Positions 45,901 through 53,802 of a stretch of DNA of 57,191 nt are shown piece after piece. Position 1 is the stretch's first letter; each line of letters begins with the position of its first letter. Under the pieces are notes generated by a model. The model was not told the origin of the DNA. It ran no database searches and was given only the letters and a program-made list of their open reading frames with translations. Origin of the DNA: Pseudomonas neuropathica (lineage in GTDB: Bacteria; Pseudomonadota; Gammaproteobacteria; Pseudomonadales; Pseudomonadaceae); NCBI RefSeq assembly GCF_015461835.1, contig NZ_JACOPX010000028.1, positions 1-57,191 on the forward strand. The letters run 5' to 3'. The position numbers and the translations under genes are program-made.

Positions 45901-46359
45901 GACGTAGCGATAGCCACTGGCTTCGAGCCGCGAGCGCATTTGCTCGACATCGAGTTTCTGTCCGACATCCAGCACCAGACTGCTGCCGAGCAGGAATTTG
46001 GTCGGCGCCAAGCGGTGCAACGCTGTGGTGATCGGCACCACCAGCACGCCATGCGCCAGTTCCGGCAGCCTATATAAGCTGGCGATGCGCTGGGAAATGA
46101 TGTCTTGGTGCGGCGAGAACAGGTCGTACGGCAGGGTTTCCCAGTCAGGGAAATGCAGAACGGGCAAATCCGGGGCGAAGAAACTCAGCTCCTGTTCCAG
46201 TCGTTCAGCACTCTGGCTGTCGGCGGTCAGTAGCAGGGTGAAGCGCTTGGCAGCGCTGGCAGCCTCGGCAATCGCCAGGCTGAGGGCGGCACCGGGCAGA
46301 TTGCCCCAATGCTGTTTACCTGCCTCGGCAGGGAGTAGCGGTAGACGCAGAACGGGCAC
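42910..46359 (-). CDS. mfd: Transcription-repair coupling factor Mfd
   Basis: ATP-dependent translocase that removes RNA polymerase stalled at DNA damage and recruits UvrA. It has 1149 residues and starts GTG at 46359 (MPVLRLPLLPAEAGKQ) with GGAG about 10 bases upstream. N-terminal UvrB-like module (HFPDWETLPYDLFSPHQDIISQR), RNA-polymerase-interacting domain (VVHIDHGVGRYLGL), then helicase motifs I CGDVGFGKTEVAMRAAF, DEEHRFGVRQKE, TATPIPRTLNMA and QLRGRVGRSHHQAYAYL. The C-terminal TRCF domain is complete. The length is standard. Confidence 0.98.
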   Translation of the reverse strand: MPVLRLPLLPAEAGKQHWGNLPGAALSLAIAEAASAAKRFTLLLTADSQSAERLEQELSFFAPDLPVLHFPDWETLPYDLFSPHQDIISQRIASLYRLPELAHGVLVVPITTALHRLAPTKFLLGSSLVLDVGQKLDVEQMRSRLEASGYRYVDTVYEHGEFTVRGALIDLFPMGSKLPYRIDLFDDEIETLRTFDPENQRSIDKVESVKLLPAREFPLQKDAVTRFKARFRERFDVDFRRCPIFQDLSSGITPAGIEYYLPLFFDETSTLFDYLPQDTQVFSLPGIEQAAENFWNDVRNRYEERRVDPSRPLLPPAELFLPVEDCFARLKSWPRVVASQQDVETGVGRERFPAQALPNLAIEAKATQPLAALSAFLDEFPGRVLFTAESAGRREVLLELLERLKLRPKNVDNWPDFVASKDRLAITIAPLDEGLMLDDPALALVAESPLFGQRVMQRRRREKRSDVSNDAVIKNLTELREGAPVVHIDHGVGRYLGLTILEIDNQAAEFLTLEYAENAKLYVPVANLHLIARYTGSDDALAPLHRLGSETWQKAKRKAAEQVRDVAAELLDIYARRAAREGYAFADPKADYATFSAGFPFEETPDQQSTIESVREDMLAPKPMDRLVCGDVGFGKTEVAMRAAFIAVHGGRQVAILVPTTLLAQQHYNSFRDRFADWPVTVEVMSRFKSAKEVNAAIADLAEGKIDIVIGTHKLLSDDVKIKNLGLVIIDEEHRFGVRQKEQLKALRSEVDILTLTATPIPRTLNMAVSGMRDLSIIATPPARRLSVRTFVMEQNKSTVKEALLRELLRGGQVYYLHNDVKTIEKCAADLAELVPEARIGIGHGQMRERELEQVMSDFYHKRFNVLIASTIIETGIDVPSANTIIIERADKFGLAQLHQLRGRVGRSHHQAYAYLLTPPRQQITSDAEKRLEAIANTQDLGAGFVLATNDLEIRGAGELLGDGQSGQIQAVGFTLYMEMLERAVKSIRKGEQPNLDQPLGGGPEVNLRVPALIPEDYLPDVHARLILYKRIASATDEEGLKDLQVEMIDRFGLLPEPTKNLVRITALKLQAEQLGIKKVDGGPQGGRIEFEAQTPVDPMTLIKLIQSQPKRYKFEGATMFKFQVPMERPEERFNTVEALFERLLPKSV

Positions 46360-46660
46360 GGAAGGTTGAGCTCCAGGCTTTGCGACAAAGTCGGTAATTG
46401 TAGCGGCGTCCGGTGCCGCCTGTCAGTTGCAGACTACGTCTATCTTCGATGTTTGCGCGAAATGTAGTGGTAACCATAAAAACCAGCGGTTTTTTAGCGA
46501 TTATGTAGTGCCGAAAGTGGCTGGTGTTACGGAGGGTTACAGACATCGTCTAACAGTCGTCGAAAAATTGACTGCGCTGAAAGCCCCGGTTTTACTGGGC
46601 TGGCGCGAGGCGCAATTTTTTTGAACGGGATTTTGTTACCGATTTCGCGACAAGCGCGCA
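46360..46660. other. Divergent intergenic region between mfd and GAPDH
   Basis: About 300 bases without a gene. It contains the mfd upstream region and an A/T-rich stretch near 46450-46520. No operator was recognised. Confidence 0.5.
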
Positions 46661-46689
46661 TTGCTGAATGAGGTTGTCGGCGGCATAAT
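46661..46689 (+). promoter_or_regulatory. Sigma-70 promoter of the GAPDH gene
   Basis: TTGCTG (46661-46666), a 17-base spacer, then CATAAT (46684-46689), about 40 bases before the GTG start. Confidence 0.75.
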
Positions 46690-46728
46690 GTAGCCCCTTT
46701 TTTCTGCCCCTACATGTGGAAGGTTACC

Positions 46729-48177
46729 GTGACTCAGAAGCCCGACCAGTGTCTTGGTGAATGGATCGACCGTGAAGCACTCGCAGAAGCGATGATTCCG
46801 CTTATCGGTCAGCTCTACCGCAATAACAACGTGGTGAGCTCGATCTATGGCCGCAGCCTGATCAACCAGTCTGTCATCGCGATTCTCAAAGCTCACCGCT
46901 TTGCGCGCCACCGTTCTTCCGACGACAGCGAACTCTCCGTCCACGAAACATTCCCACTGCTCAAGGCCATGAGCGAGCTCAAGCTCGGCGCGGCTTCGGT
47001 AGATCTGGGCAAGTTGGCGTTCAAATTCCGTAACGAAGGCAATGGCCGCAGCGCCGAGCAATTCGTTCGTGAAGAAATGGCTGACGTGGTTGGCCAGCAA
47101 AACGCTTCCGCACGTAAAGGCACCGACGTTGTGCTGTACGGCTTCGGTCGTATCGGCCGTCTGCTGGCGCGCATCCTGATCGAGAAAACCGGTGGTGGCG
47201 ACGGTCTGCGTCTGCGTGCCATCGTCGTGCGCAAAGGCGCCGACAACGACCTGACCAAGCGCGCCAGCCTGCTGCGTCGCGATTCGGTCCATGGTTCGTT
47301 CAACGGCACCATTACCATCGATGAAGAAAACAACACCATCACCGCCAACGGTAACCTGATCCAGGTGATCTACGCGAAGAACCCGACCGAGGTGGATTAC
47401 ACCCAGTACGGCATCAAAGACGCGCTGCTGGTGGACAACACCGGTGTATGGCGTGACGCCGATGGCCTCGGTCAGCACCTGGCGTGCCCGGGTATCGACC
47501 GCGTTGTCCTGACCGCGCCTGGCAAAGGCAAGCTGAAGAACATCGTTCACGGCATCAACCACAACGAAATCACCGCTGACGACAAGATCGTGTCCGCCGC
47601 TTCCTGCACCACCAACGCCATCGTGCCGGTGCTGAAAGCTGTGAATGACAAGTTCGGCATCATCAACGGTCACGTCGAAACCGTTCACTCGTACACCAAC
47701 GACCAGAACCTGATCGACAACTTCCACAAGGGCGATCGCCGTGGCCGTAGCGCCGCGCTGAACATGGTGATCACCGAGACCGGTGCTGCCACCGCTGCTG
47801 CCAAGGCCCTGCCTGAGCTGGCCGGCAAGCTGACCGGTAACGCGATCCGCGTTCCGACGCCAAACGTGTCGATGGCCATTCTCAACCTCAACCTTGAGAA
47901 AGCCGCTACCCGTGAAGAGATGAACGAGTACCTGCGCTACATGGCGCTGCACTCCGATCTGCACAAGCAAATCGACTTCGTCAATTCCCAGGAAGTGGTT
48001 TCGACCGACTTCGTTGGCTCGCGCCACGCCGGTGTGGTCGACGCTGAAGCGACCATCGTTCAGGACAACCGCGTTGTTCTGTACGTCTGGTACGACAACG
48101 AGTTCGGCTACAGCTGCCAGGTGGTTCGCGTGATGGAAGACATGGCCGGTGTAAACCCGCCAGCGTTCCCGCGCTAA
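46729..48177 (+). CDS. Glyceraldehyde-3-phosphate dehydrogenase with long N-terminal extension (PA3001-like)
   Basis: Interconverts glyceraldehyde-3-phosphate and 1,3-bisphosphoglycerate. It has about 482 residues; an extension of over 100 residues precedes the normal GAPDH domain, whose NAD site is LYGFGRIGRLLARIL. The nucleophilic Cys is in SAASCTTNAIVPVLK, with HSYTNDQNLID and GDRRGRSAALNMVITETGAA for substrate phosphate. I use the GTG at 46729 (MTQKPDQCLGEWIDREA) since GGAAGG lies 6 bases upstream, rather than an ATG at 46714. The extended form is known from P. aeruginosa, where a second, shorter GAPDH serves glycolysis, so this one is probably gluconeogenic. It has its own terminator. 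Confidence 0.93.
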   Translation: MTQKPDQCLGEWIDREALAEAMIPLIGQLYRNNNVVSSIYGRSLINQSVIAILKAHRFARHRSSDDSELSVHETFPLLKAMSELKLGAASVDLGKLAFKFRNEGNGRSAEQFVREEMADVVGQQNASARKGTDVVLYGFGRIGRLLARILIEKTGGGDGLRLRAIVVRKGADNDLTKRASLLRRDSVHGSFNGTITIDEENNTITANGNLIQVIYAKNPTEVDYTQYGIKDALLVDNTGVWRDADGLGQHLACPGIDRVVLTAPGKGKLKNIVHGINHNEITADDKIVSAASCTTNAIVPVLKAVNDKFGIINGHVETVHSYTNDQNLIDNFHKGDRRGRSAALNMVITETGAATAAAKALPELAGKLTGNAIRVPTPNVSMAILNLNLEKAATREEMNEYLRYMALHSDLHKQIDFVNSQEVVSTDFVGSRHAGVVDAEATIVQDNRVVLYVWYDNEFGYSCQVVRVMEDMAGVNPPAFPR

Positions 48178-48193
48178 GCGATAGCTGCACATG

Positions 48194-48226
48194 AAAACGC
48201 CCCGACCTAGGTCGGGGCGTTTTTGT
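48194..48226 (+). terminator. Terminator of the GAPDH gene
   Basis: AACGCCCCGACCTAGGTCGG GGCG forms a perfect palindrome followed by TTTTTG. Confidence 0.95.
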
Positions 48227-48263
48227 TTGTGTGCCTTTTAGAGCTGTGTTGTCAGTGCTGACC

Positions 48264-48342
48264 CTTCGCGAGCAAGCTCGCTCCCACACTGGATCTGTGG
48301 CGCTTAGAAAATCCCCTGTGGGAGCGAGCTTGCTCGCGAAAG
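48264..48342. repeat. REP pair (variant GCAAGCTCGC)
   Basis: TTCGCGAGCAAGCTCGCTCC faces GGGAGCGAGCTTGCTCGCGA. It differs from the copies at 15.4 and 39.5 kb by a single compensated base pair in the palindrome (CAAGCTCG in place of CAGGCTCG), so both arms changed together. It lies between convergent GAPDH and MFS genes. Confidence 0.92.
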
Positions 48343-48346
48343 CGAT

Positions 48347-49648
48347 TTATCGAGCGCCGCCGGGTATGGCCGCTTGCGCCGTGCGCAGTTCATGCTTATT
48401 ACCGCGGAACAATACCAGCGTCGCTATCAGCCCCAACACCGCCGCACCACTGAGCCAGATCCCCGGCGCAGCCTTGTTATCCAGCACATGAATCAGGTAC
48501 GTACACGCCGCCGGGGTAAACCCGCCGAACGTCGCGGTTGCCAGGCTGTAAGCCAGCGAGAAACCGGTCGTGCGCACCTCCACCGGCATGATCTCGGTCA
48601 GCGCCACCACCATCGCGCCGTTGTACGAACCGTAGAGGAACGACAGCCACAACTCGACAATCAGCAAATGGCTGAAGCTCGGGTTCGCCACCAGCCACGA
48701 CAGCGCCGGGTAGGCGGTCAGGATCGCCAGAATCGTCGCCGCCAGCAGTAAGGGTTTACGGCCGATCTTGTCAGACACCGAACCCATCACCGGCAACCAG
48801 AAGAAGTTCGACAGGCCGATGCACACCGTCACCAGCAACGCGTCGAAATCCGACAGGTGCAGCTCAGCCTTGCCGAACGTCGGGGTGTACGCGGTGATCA
48901 GGTAGAACGACACCGTGGTCATCACCACCAGCGCCATGCCGGCGATGACGATGCCAAAGTTCTGACCGATCGAGCGGACGATTTCCTGCAGGGTAGGGCG
49001 GTGTTTTCTGGCCTGGAACTCCGGCGTTTCCTCCAGCGAGCGGCGAATGACGAAGATTACCGGCACAATCATGCAGCCGATCAGGAACGGCACGCGCCAG
49101 CCCCAGTCGCCCATTTGTTCCGGGCTCAGCCAGTGATTTAGGCCGACCCCGAGCAGGCCGGCGAAAACCACTGCCGCTTGCTGACTGGCGGATTGCCAAC
49201 TGACAAAGAAGCCCTTGCGGCCCGGGGTGGCGATCTCTGCCAGATAGACAGATACACCGCCCAGTTCTACGCCAGCGGAAAAGCCTTGCAGCAAGCGACC
49301 GAACAGCACGATCAGTGGCGCGGCGACGCCGAGGGTTGCGTAGCCTGGCACACAGGCAATCAGCACCGTACCGGCAGCCATCAACGCCAACGTGATGATC
49401 AGCCCTTGGCGACGGCCATGACGGTCGATATAGGCGCCGAGGAAAATCGCCCCGAGCGGTCGCATCAGGAAGCCGGCACCAAAGGTTGCCAGTGAAAGCA
49501 TCAGCGAAGCGAAGGCGCTGTCGGTGGGGAAGAAGGTCTTGGCAATGGCTGTGGCGTAAAAGCCGTAGACCATGAAATCGAACATTTCGAGGAAGTTGCC
49601 GCTGACAACGCGAAAAATCGCTTTGCCTTTGCCCGTGGTGGAGGACAT
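48347..49648 (-). CDS. MFS transporter, metabolite:H+ symporter type (citrate/tricarballylate-like)
   Basis: A 433-residue inner-membrane symporter with about twelve membrane helices. The features of the metabolite:H+ symporter family are the start VVSGNFLEMFDFMVYGFYA, the loop GAYIDRHGRRQGLIITL, GRLLQGFSAGVELGGVSVYLAE, and LEETPEFQARK after helix six. The closest known members carry citrate or tricarballylate, but the substrate cannot be fixed from sequence. The gene is divergent from apbE and occupies the place where P. aeruginosa carries the nqr operon, from memory. Confidence 0.88.
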   Translation of the reverse strand: MSSTTGKGKAIFRVVSGNFLEMFDFMVYGFYATAIAKTFFPTDSAFASLMLSLATFGAGFLMRPLGAIFLGAYIDRHGRRQGLIITLALMAAGTVLIACVPGYATLGVAAPLIVLFGRLLQGFSAGVELGGVSVYLAEIATPGRKGFFVSWQSASQQAAVVFAGLLGVGLNHWLSPEQMGDWGWRVPFLIGCMIVPVIFVIRRSLEETPEFQARKHRPTLQEIVRSIGQNFGIVIAGMALVVMTTVSFYLITAYTPTFGKAELHLSDFDALLVTVCIGLSNFFWLPVMGSVSDKIGRKPLLLAATILAILTAYPALSWLVANPSFSHLLIVELWLSFLYGSYNGAMVVALTEIMPVEVRTTGFSLAYSLATATFGGFTPAACTYLIHVLDNKAAPGIWLSGAAVLGLIATLVLFRGNKHELRTAQAAIPGGAR

Positions 49649-49738
49649 GTTCAGGTACTCACTATTGGATTTTGTATAAAGATGTTGCAGATCCTTTAAT
49701 CCATAATGGCCGTCGCGGTTTTACGGAGAGATGAATAA

Positions 49739-50755
49739 TTGTTCACTGGACGGTTGCTGGGGCTTGTGATTCTGGCTGGCATATTGGCTGGCTGCGGCAA
49801 TGGCGACTCCATGGAAGGCTTCGGTGGGCCGACCATGGGCAGCACGTATTCAATCAAGTATGTGCGTCGCTCCGGCTTGCCCGAGCCGAAGCAAGTTCGC
49901 GGTGAAGTGGAGGGGATCCTCGGCGAAGTCGATCGGCAGCTATCCACCTATCGCAACGATTCGGACATCGAGCGCTTCAACGCTTTGCCCGCCAACCGCT
50001 GTCAGAAAATGCCTGCAGCGGTACTCGAACTGGTCCGCACAGGCGAACAGCTGTCAGCGCAAAGCGAAGGCTCCTACGACCTGACTGTCGAACCGCTGAT
50101 GAATCTCTGGGGGTTCGGCCCGCAGGGGCGCGAAGAGAAAGTCCCTGGCGCCGCCGCACTCGCCGAGTTGATGTCGCGCGTCGGTTATCAGCACTTGCGC
50201 ATCAATGGCGAGCAGTTGTGCAAGGACGCCGCCGTCGAAGTCGATTTCAACAGCATCGCCGCCGGTTATGCCGTCGACACCATCGCGGCACGGCTCGATG
50301 CCATGGGCATCCACGATTACCTCGCTGAAGCCACGGGTGAGTTAAAAGCCAAAGGCAGAAAGCTCGACGGCTCACCTTGGCGCATTGCTCTGGAAGAACC
50401 CCGTGATGATCAGCAGGTCGCCGAGCGCATCATCGATGTCGACGGCTACGGGGTTTCTACTTCCGGCGACTACCGCAACTACTTCCTGCAGGATGGTAGG
50501 CGTTATTCCCACACCTTCGATGCGCGCACCGGTGCACCGGTCCTACACGACCTGGCGTCAGTCACGGTTATTCATCCTTCAGCGCTAATGGCTGATGGAC
50601 TATCGACACTGTTGCTGATTCTTGGCCCGGAAAGGGCGTGGGACTATGCCGAAAAACATGACATTGGTGCATTCTTTGTGATTCGTGCCGATACAGGTTT
50701 TGTCGTTCGTACCAACACGGCTTTCGAGCGCCTCAGTGGCAAGAAAACTGACTGA
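49739..50755 (+). CDS. apbE: FAD:protein FMN transferase ApbE (lipoprotein)
   Basis: Periplasmic enzyme that attaches FMN covalently to Thr of target proteins such as NqrB, NqrC or RnfG. It has 338 residues, with a lipoprotein signal MFTGRLLGLVILAGILAGC. The start is probably a TTG at 49739, because a TAA lies directly before it in frame and GGAG about 10 bases upstream; a GTG further in would damage the signal peptide. ApbE motifs are GGPTMGSTYSIKY, EVDRQLSTYRNDSDIERFN, DLTVEPLMNLWGFGP, NSIAAGYAVDTIA, SGDYRNYF and the Mg site ALMADGLSTLL. No flavoprotein target is adjacent. Confidence 0.92.
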   Translation: MFTGRLLGLVILAGILAGCGNGDSMEGFGGPTMGSTYSIKYVRRSGLPEPKQVRGEVEGILGEVDRQLSTYRNDSDIERFNALPANRCQKMPAAVLELVRTGEQLSAQSEGSYDLTVEPLMNLWGFGPQGREEKVPGAAALAELMSRVGYQHLRINGEQLCKDAAVEVDFNSIAAGYAVDTIAARLDAMGIHDYLAEATGELKAKGRKLDGSPWRIALEEPRDDQQVAERIIDVDGYGVSTSGDYRNYFLQDGRRYSHTFDARTGAPVLHDLASVTVIHPSALMADGLSTLLLILGPERAWDYAEKHDIGAFFVIRADTGFVVRTNTAFERLSGKKTD

Positions 50756-50952
50756 GAACAATACGAAAGCTGGCGTTGTAGTGCAGGCAAAAGTAGCCTA
50801 CGACGCGACCAAGGGTTAATGTGCGCGGCGTTGACGCTTCTATAGACTGTGTCCGGGTTCTTGATTGACCCCCAATTGTTCCTTCGCGCCGCCGTTCGGC
50901 GTGATTTAGCCGCCGGTGCTGCTGGCACCGCGGCCTGTTCTGAGGAGTACGC

Positions 50953-52347
50953 ATGGCTGTCTACAACTACGACGTGGTGGTGCTGGGTTCCGGCCCGGCG
51001 GGAGAAGGCGCGGCAATGAACGCCGCCAAAGCAGGGCGCAAGGTCGCGATGGTCGACAGCCGTCGCCAGGTCGGCGGCAACTGCACCCACCTCGGCACCA
51101 TCCCGTCCAAGGCACTGCGTCACTCGGTGCGGCAGATCATGCAGTTCAACACTAACCCGATGTTCCGGGCGATCGGCGAGCCACGCTGGTTCTCCTTCCC
51201 GGACGTGTTGAAAAGCGCTGAAAAGGTTATTTCCAAACAAGTCGCTTCGCGTACCGGCTACTACGCCCGTAACCGCGTCGACGTGTTCTTCGGCACCGGC
51301 AGCTTCGCCGATGAGCAAACCATCGAAGTGGTCTGCGCCAACGGCGTGGTCGAGAAGCTGGTGGCCAAGCACATCATCATCGCCACCGGTTCGCGTCCTT
51401 ATCGCCCGGCGGACATCGATTTCCACCACCCGCGTATCTACGATAGCGACACCATCCTCAGCCTCGGCCACACCCCGCGCAAACTGATCGTTTACGGCGC
51501 CGGCGTGATCGGTTGCGAATACGCATCGATCTTCAGCGGTCTGGGTGTGTTGGTTGAACTGGTCGATAACCGTGGTCAGTTGCTGAGCTTCCTCGACTCG
51601 GAAATCTCCCAAGCGTTGAGCTATCACTTCAGCAACAACAACATCACCGTGCGCCACAACGAAGATTACGATCGCGTTGAAGGCGTCGACAACGGCGTGA
51701 TCCTGCACCTCAAGTCCGGCAAGAAGATCAAGGCCGACGCCTTGCTCTGGTGCAACGGTCGTACCGGCAACACCGACACGCTGGGTCTGGAAAACATCGG
51801 CGTCAAGGTCAACAGTCGTGGCCAGATCGAGGTCGACGAGGCTTACCGCACCTGCGTACCGAACATCTACGGTGCCGGTGACGTGATCGGCTGGCCGAGC
51901 CTGGCCAGTGCCGCCCACGACCAGGGTCGTTCGGCTGCTGGCAGCATCGTCGATAACGGTAGCTGGCGCTTTGTGAATGACGTGCCGACCGGCATTTACA
52001 CCATTCCGGAGATCAGCTCGATCGGCAAGAACGAACAGGAACTGACCCAGGCCAAAGTGCCGTACGAAGTCGGCAAGGCGTTCTTCAAGAGCATGGCGCG
52101 TGCGCAGATCGCCGGCGAGCCGCAAGGCATGTTGAAGATCCTGTTCCACCGTGAAACCCTGGAAGTGCTCGGCGTTCACTGCTTCGGTTATCAGGCGTCG
52201 GAGATCGTCCACATCGGTCAGGCGATCATGAACCAGCCGGGCGAACTGAACACCCTGAAGTACTTCGTCAATACGACGTTCAACTACCCGACCATGGCTG
52301 AAGCCTATCGGGTCGCGGCGTACGACGGCCTCAACCGGCTTTTTTGA
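50953..52347 (+). CDS. sthA: Soluble pyridine nucleotide transhydrogenase
   Basis: Cytosolic FAD flavoprotein that moves hydride between NADPH and NAD+. It has 464 residues. The FAD site is VVVLGSGPAGEGAAMNAAKAG, the region GGNCTHLGTIPSKALRHSV has one Cys only as is normal for SthA, and the second nucleotide site is VYGAGVIGCEYASIFSGLG. The C-terminal dimerisation domain ends MAEAYRVAAYDGLNRLF. TGAGGAG lies 5-6 bases before the ATG. Confidence 0.97.
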   Translation: MAVYNYDVVVLGSGPAGEGAAMNAAKAGRKVAMVDSRRQVGGNCTHLGTIPSKALRHSVRQIMQFNTNPMFRAIGEPRWFSFPDVLKSAEKVISKQVASRTGYYARNRVDVFFGTGSFADEQTIEVVCANGVVEKLVAKHIIIATGSRPYRPADIDFHHPRIYDSDTILSLGHTPRKLIVYGAGVIGCEYASIFSGLGVLVELVDNRGQLLSFLDSEISQALSYHFSNNNITVRHNEDYDRVEGVDNGVILHLKSGKKIKADALLWCNGRTGNTDTLGLENIGVKVNSRGQIEVDEAYRTCVPNIYGAGDVIGWPSLASAAHDQGRSAAGSIVDNGSWRFVNDVPTGIYTIPEISSIGKNEQELTQAKVPYEVGKAFFKSMARAQIAGEPQGMLKILFHRETLEVLGVHCFGYQASEIVHIGQAIMNQPGELNTLKYFVNTTFNYPTMAEAYRVAAYDGLNRLF

Positions 52348-52353
52348 CGGGCT

Positions 52354-52377
52354 CCGGCCGGTGGCCTGGGCCGGCCG
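52354..52377. terminator. GC-rich hairpin between convergent sthA and GDPD
   Basis: CCGGCC (52354-52359) pairs with GGCCGG (52369-52374). There is no T-run after it on either strand, so its terminator strength is doubtful. Confidence 0.5.
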
Positions 52378-52389
52378 GGGAGACCGATT

Positions 52390-53112
52390 TCAGCAATTCT
52401 CGAGGGTGGCAGTGGCCAAACCGGGAAAGTCTGTAATCAGGCTGTCAACGCCGAAGTCGGCGAGTCTGCGCATCAGCGCAGGCTCGTTGACGGTCCACAC
52501 CGACACATGCAGCCCCTGACGCTGCGCCTTTTGCAGGCGTTCCGGCGTACACAGTGTCCAGTTCAGCGCGAGAATCTCACAGCCATAGCTGGCCGCGACC
52601 TTCAACGGGTCGAGCCAAGCGTATTCGGCCACCAATCCGCGTGACACGTCCGGCACCAGATCCAGCGCCGCTTTCAGCACTTCCCGCGAACTCGAGGTGA
52701 TCGTCACCTTGTCGAGCAGGCCATGGCGCTGAGCCATTTCACGAATCGCCAGCACGGTGGTTGCCGCGCGAGTACGCGAAGCGCTTTTGACTTCCAGCTG
52801 CCAGTGATCGAAATCACATTTCTCGAACAACTCTTCCAGCGTCGGAATCGGGCACGGCTTGATCCAGCCGGGGCCGCCCTTGCGCGCGTCGTAGGTCACC
52901 AGTTCGGCGGCGGTGTGCTCAACGACTTTGCCGCGGCGTTCCGTGGTGCGTTTGAGGGTCGGGTCATGGATGACCATCAACTCGCCGTCCTTGGACAGGT
53001 GCAGATCCAGTTCGCAGCGGCGCACGCCGTGCTTGAGACATTCCTGAAAACTGCTCAGGGTGTTTTCCGGTGCTTCGCCCTTGGCGCCGCGGTGGCCGTA
53101 GATGAGGGTCAC
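52390..53112 (-). CDS. Glycerophosphodiester phosphodiesterase family protein
   Basis: Hydrolyses glycerophosphodiesters to glycerol-3-phosphate and an alcohol, with Ca2+ or Mg2+. It has 240 residues and starts GTG at 53112 (MTLIYGHRGAKGEAPENTLS) with AAGGA 7-8 bases upstream. The signature HRGAKGEAPENTLSSFQECL and CELDLHLSKDGELMVIHDPTLKRTT contain the catalytic His and Glu/Asp. It lacks a signal peptide, so it is cytosolic, UgpQ-like. It follows the PilZ gene after 14 bases. Confidence 0.93.
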   Translation of the reverse strand: MTLIYGHRGAKGEAPENTLSSFQECLKHGVRRCELDLHLSKDGELMVIHDPTLKRTTERRGKVVEHTAAELVTYDARKGGPGWIKPCPIPTLEELFEKCDFDHWQLEVKSASRTRAATTVLAIREMAQRHGLLDKVTITSSSREVLKAALDLVPDVSRGLVAEYAWLDPLKVAASYGCEILALNWTLCTPERLQKAQRQGLHVSVWTVNEPALMRRLADFGVDSLITDFPGLATATLENC

Positions 53113-53126
53113 GGTTCTTCCTTAAA

Positions 53127-53708
53127 TTAAATGCCTGATTCGTTCTGTTCGCGGGCCAGACGTCGTTCCTGAGCCTGCTTCTGCAAGATATAGCGGGCGA
53201 GCAACTGGCGCTGGGCATCGGTCAAGTGTTCGAACTCGGTGCCGACGTCATAACCTTCGCCCTTGCGGTCGCAATGGGTGACGCGTGCGCGCAGCAGCAG
53301 GCCGAGCGCTTGCGGCATCAGCACCAGTTTCACTGACAGGTGAGCGCCGGTGGCAATCGGTGTGGGGTGCTGAAAGTCGATTCCGCCCTCGGAGATGATC
53401 ACCGGTTGCGGCTCGCCGATATGACCGAGTACGGTCAGGGCGACCACCTGGCTGAGCAGGTCGATGCGTTTGTTCTGGGATTTCAGGAACGCGGCGATGG
53501 CCCGGTCGCGCTCGCTGATCTGCCGCAACAGGTGTTGCGACTCGAATTCACTCAGGTGCAGTTCGCTGAGCAGGTTGAACAGTGGGGAAGCATCCTGCAA
53601 CACTTCCTGGCCTGCGGCTTCGGGAGCGGACAGGGGCCGAATTTCCAGTGCGATCGTGTCCTCGATACGGTAGTATTCGCGGCGATCTTCTTCATCTAAT
53701 GTCGACAT
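53127..53708 (-). CDS. PilZ domain protein (PA2989-like)
   Basis: A 193-residue protein with the c-di-GMP-binding RxxxR motif R10-E-Y-Y-R14 near the N-terminus and a helical insertion (SEFESQHLLRQISERD) before the beta-barrel. The second PilZ motif, usually (D/N)xSxxG, is degenerate: PVIISEGGIDF. Binding of c-di-GMP is therefore possible but not certain. It is cotranscribed with the GDPD gene and divergent from lolC. Confidence 0.88.
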   Translation of the reverse strand: MSTLDEEDRREYYRIEDTIALEIRPLSAPEAAGQEVLQDASPLFNLLSELHLSEFESQHLLRQISERDRAIAAFLKSQNKRIDLLSQVVALTVLGHIGEPQPVIISEGGIDFQHPTPIATGAHLSVKLVLMPQALGLLLRARVTHCDRKGEGYDVGTEFEHLTDAQRQLLARYILQKQAQERRLAREQNESGI

Positions 53709-53802
53709 GGCGAACCCATGGTAGCGGCGGTGGTCTGAGTGTAAAGCTGGTTATCGACCCCCGCCACAAGGACGTTCCTTTTCCCTCCGAACAAGCCCCG
53801 AC

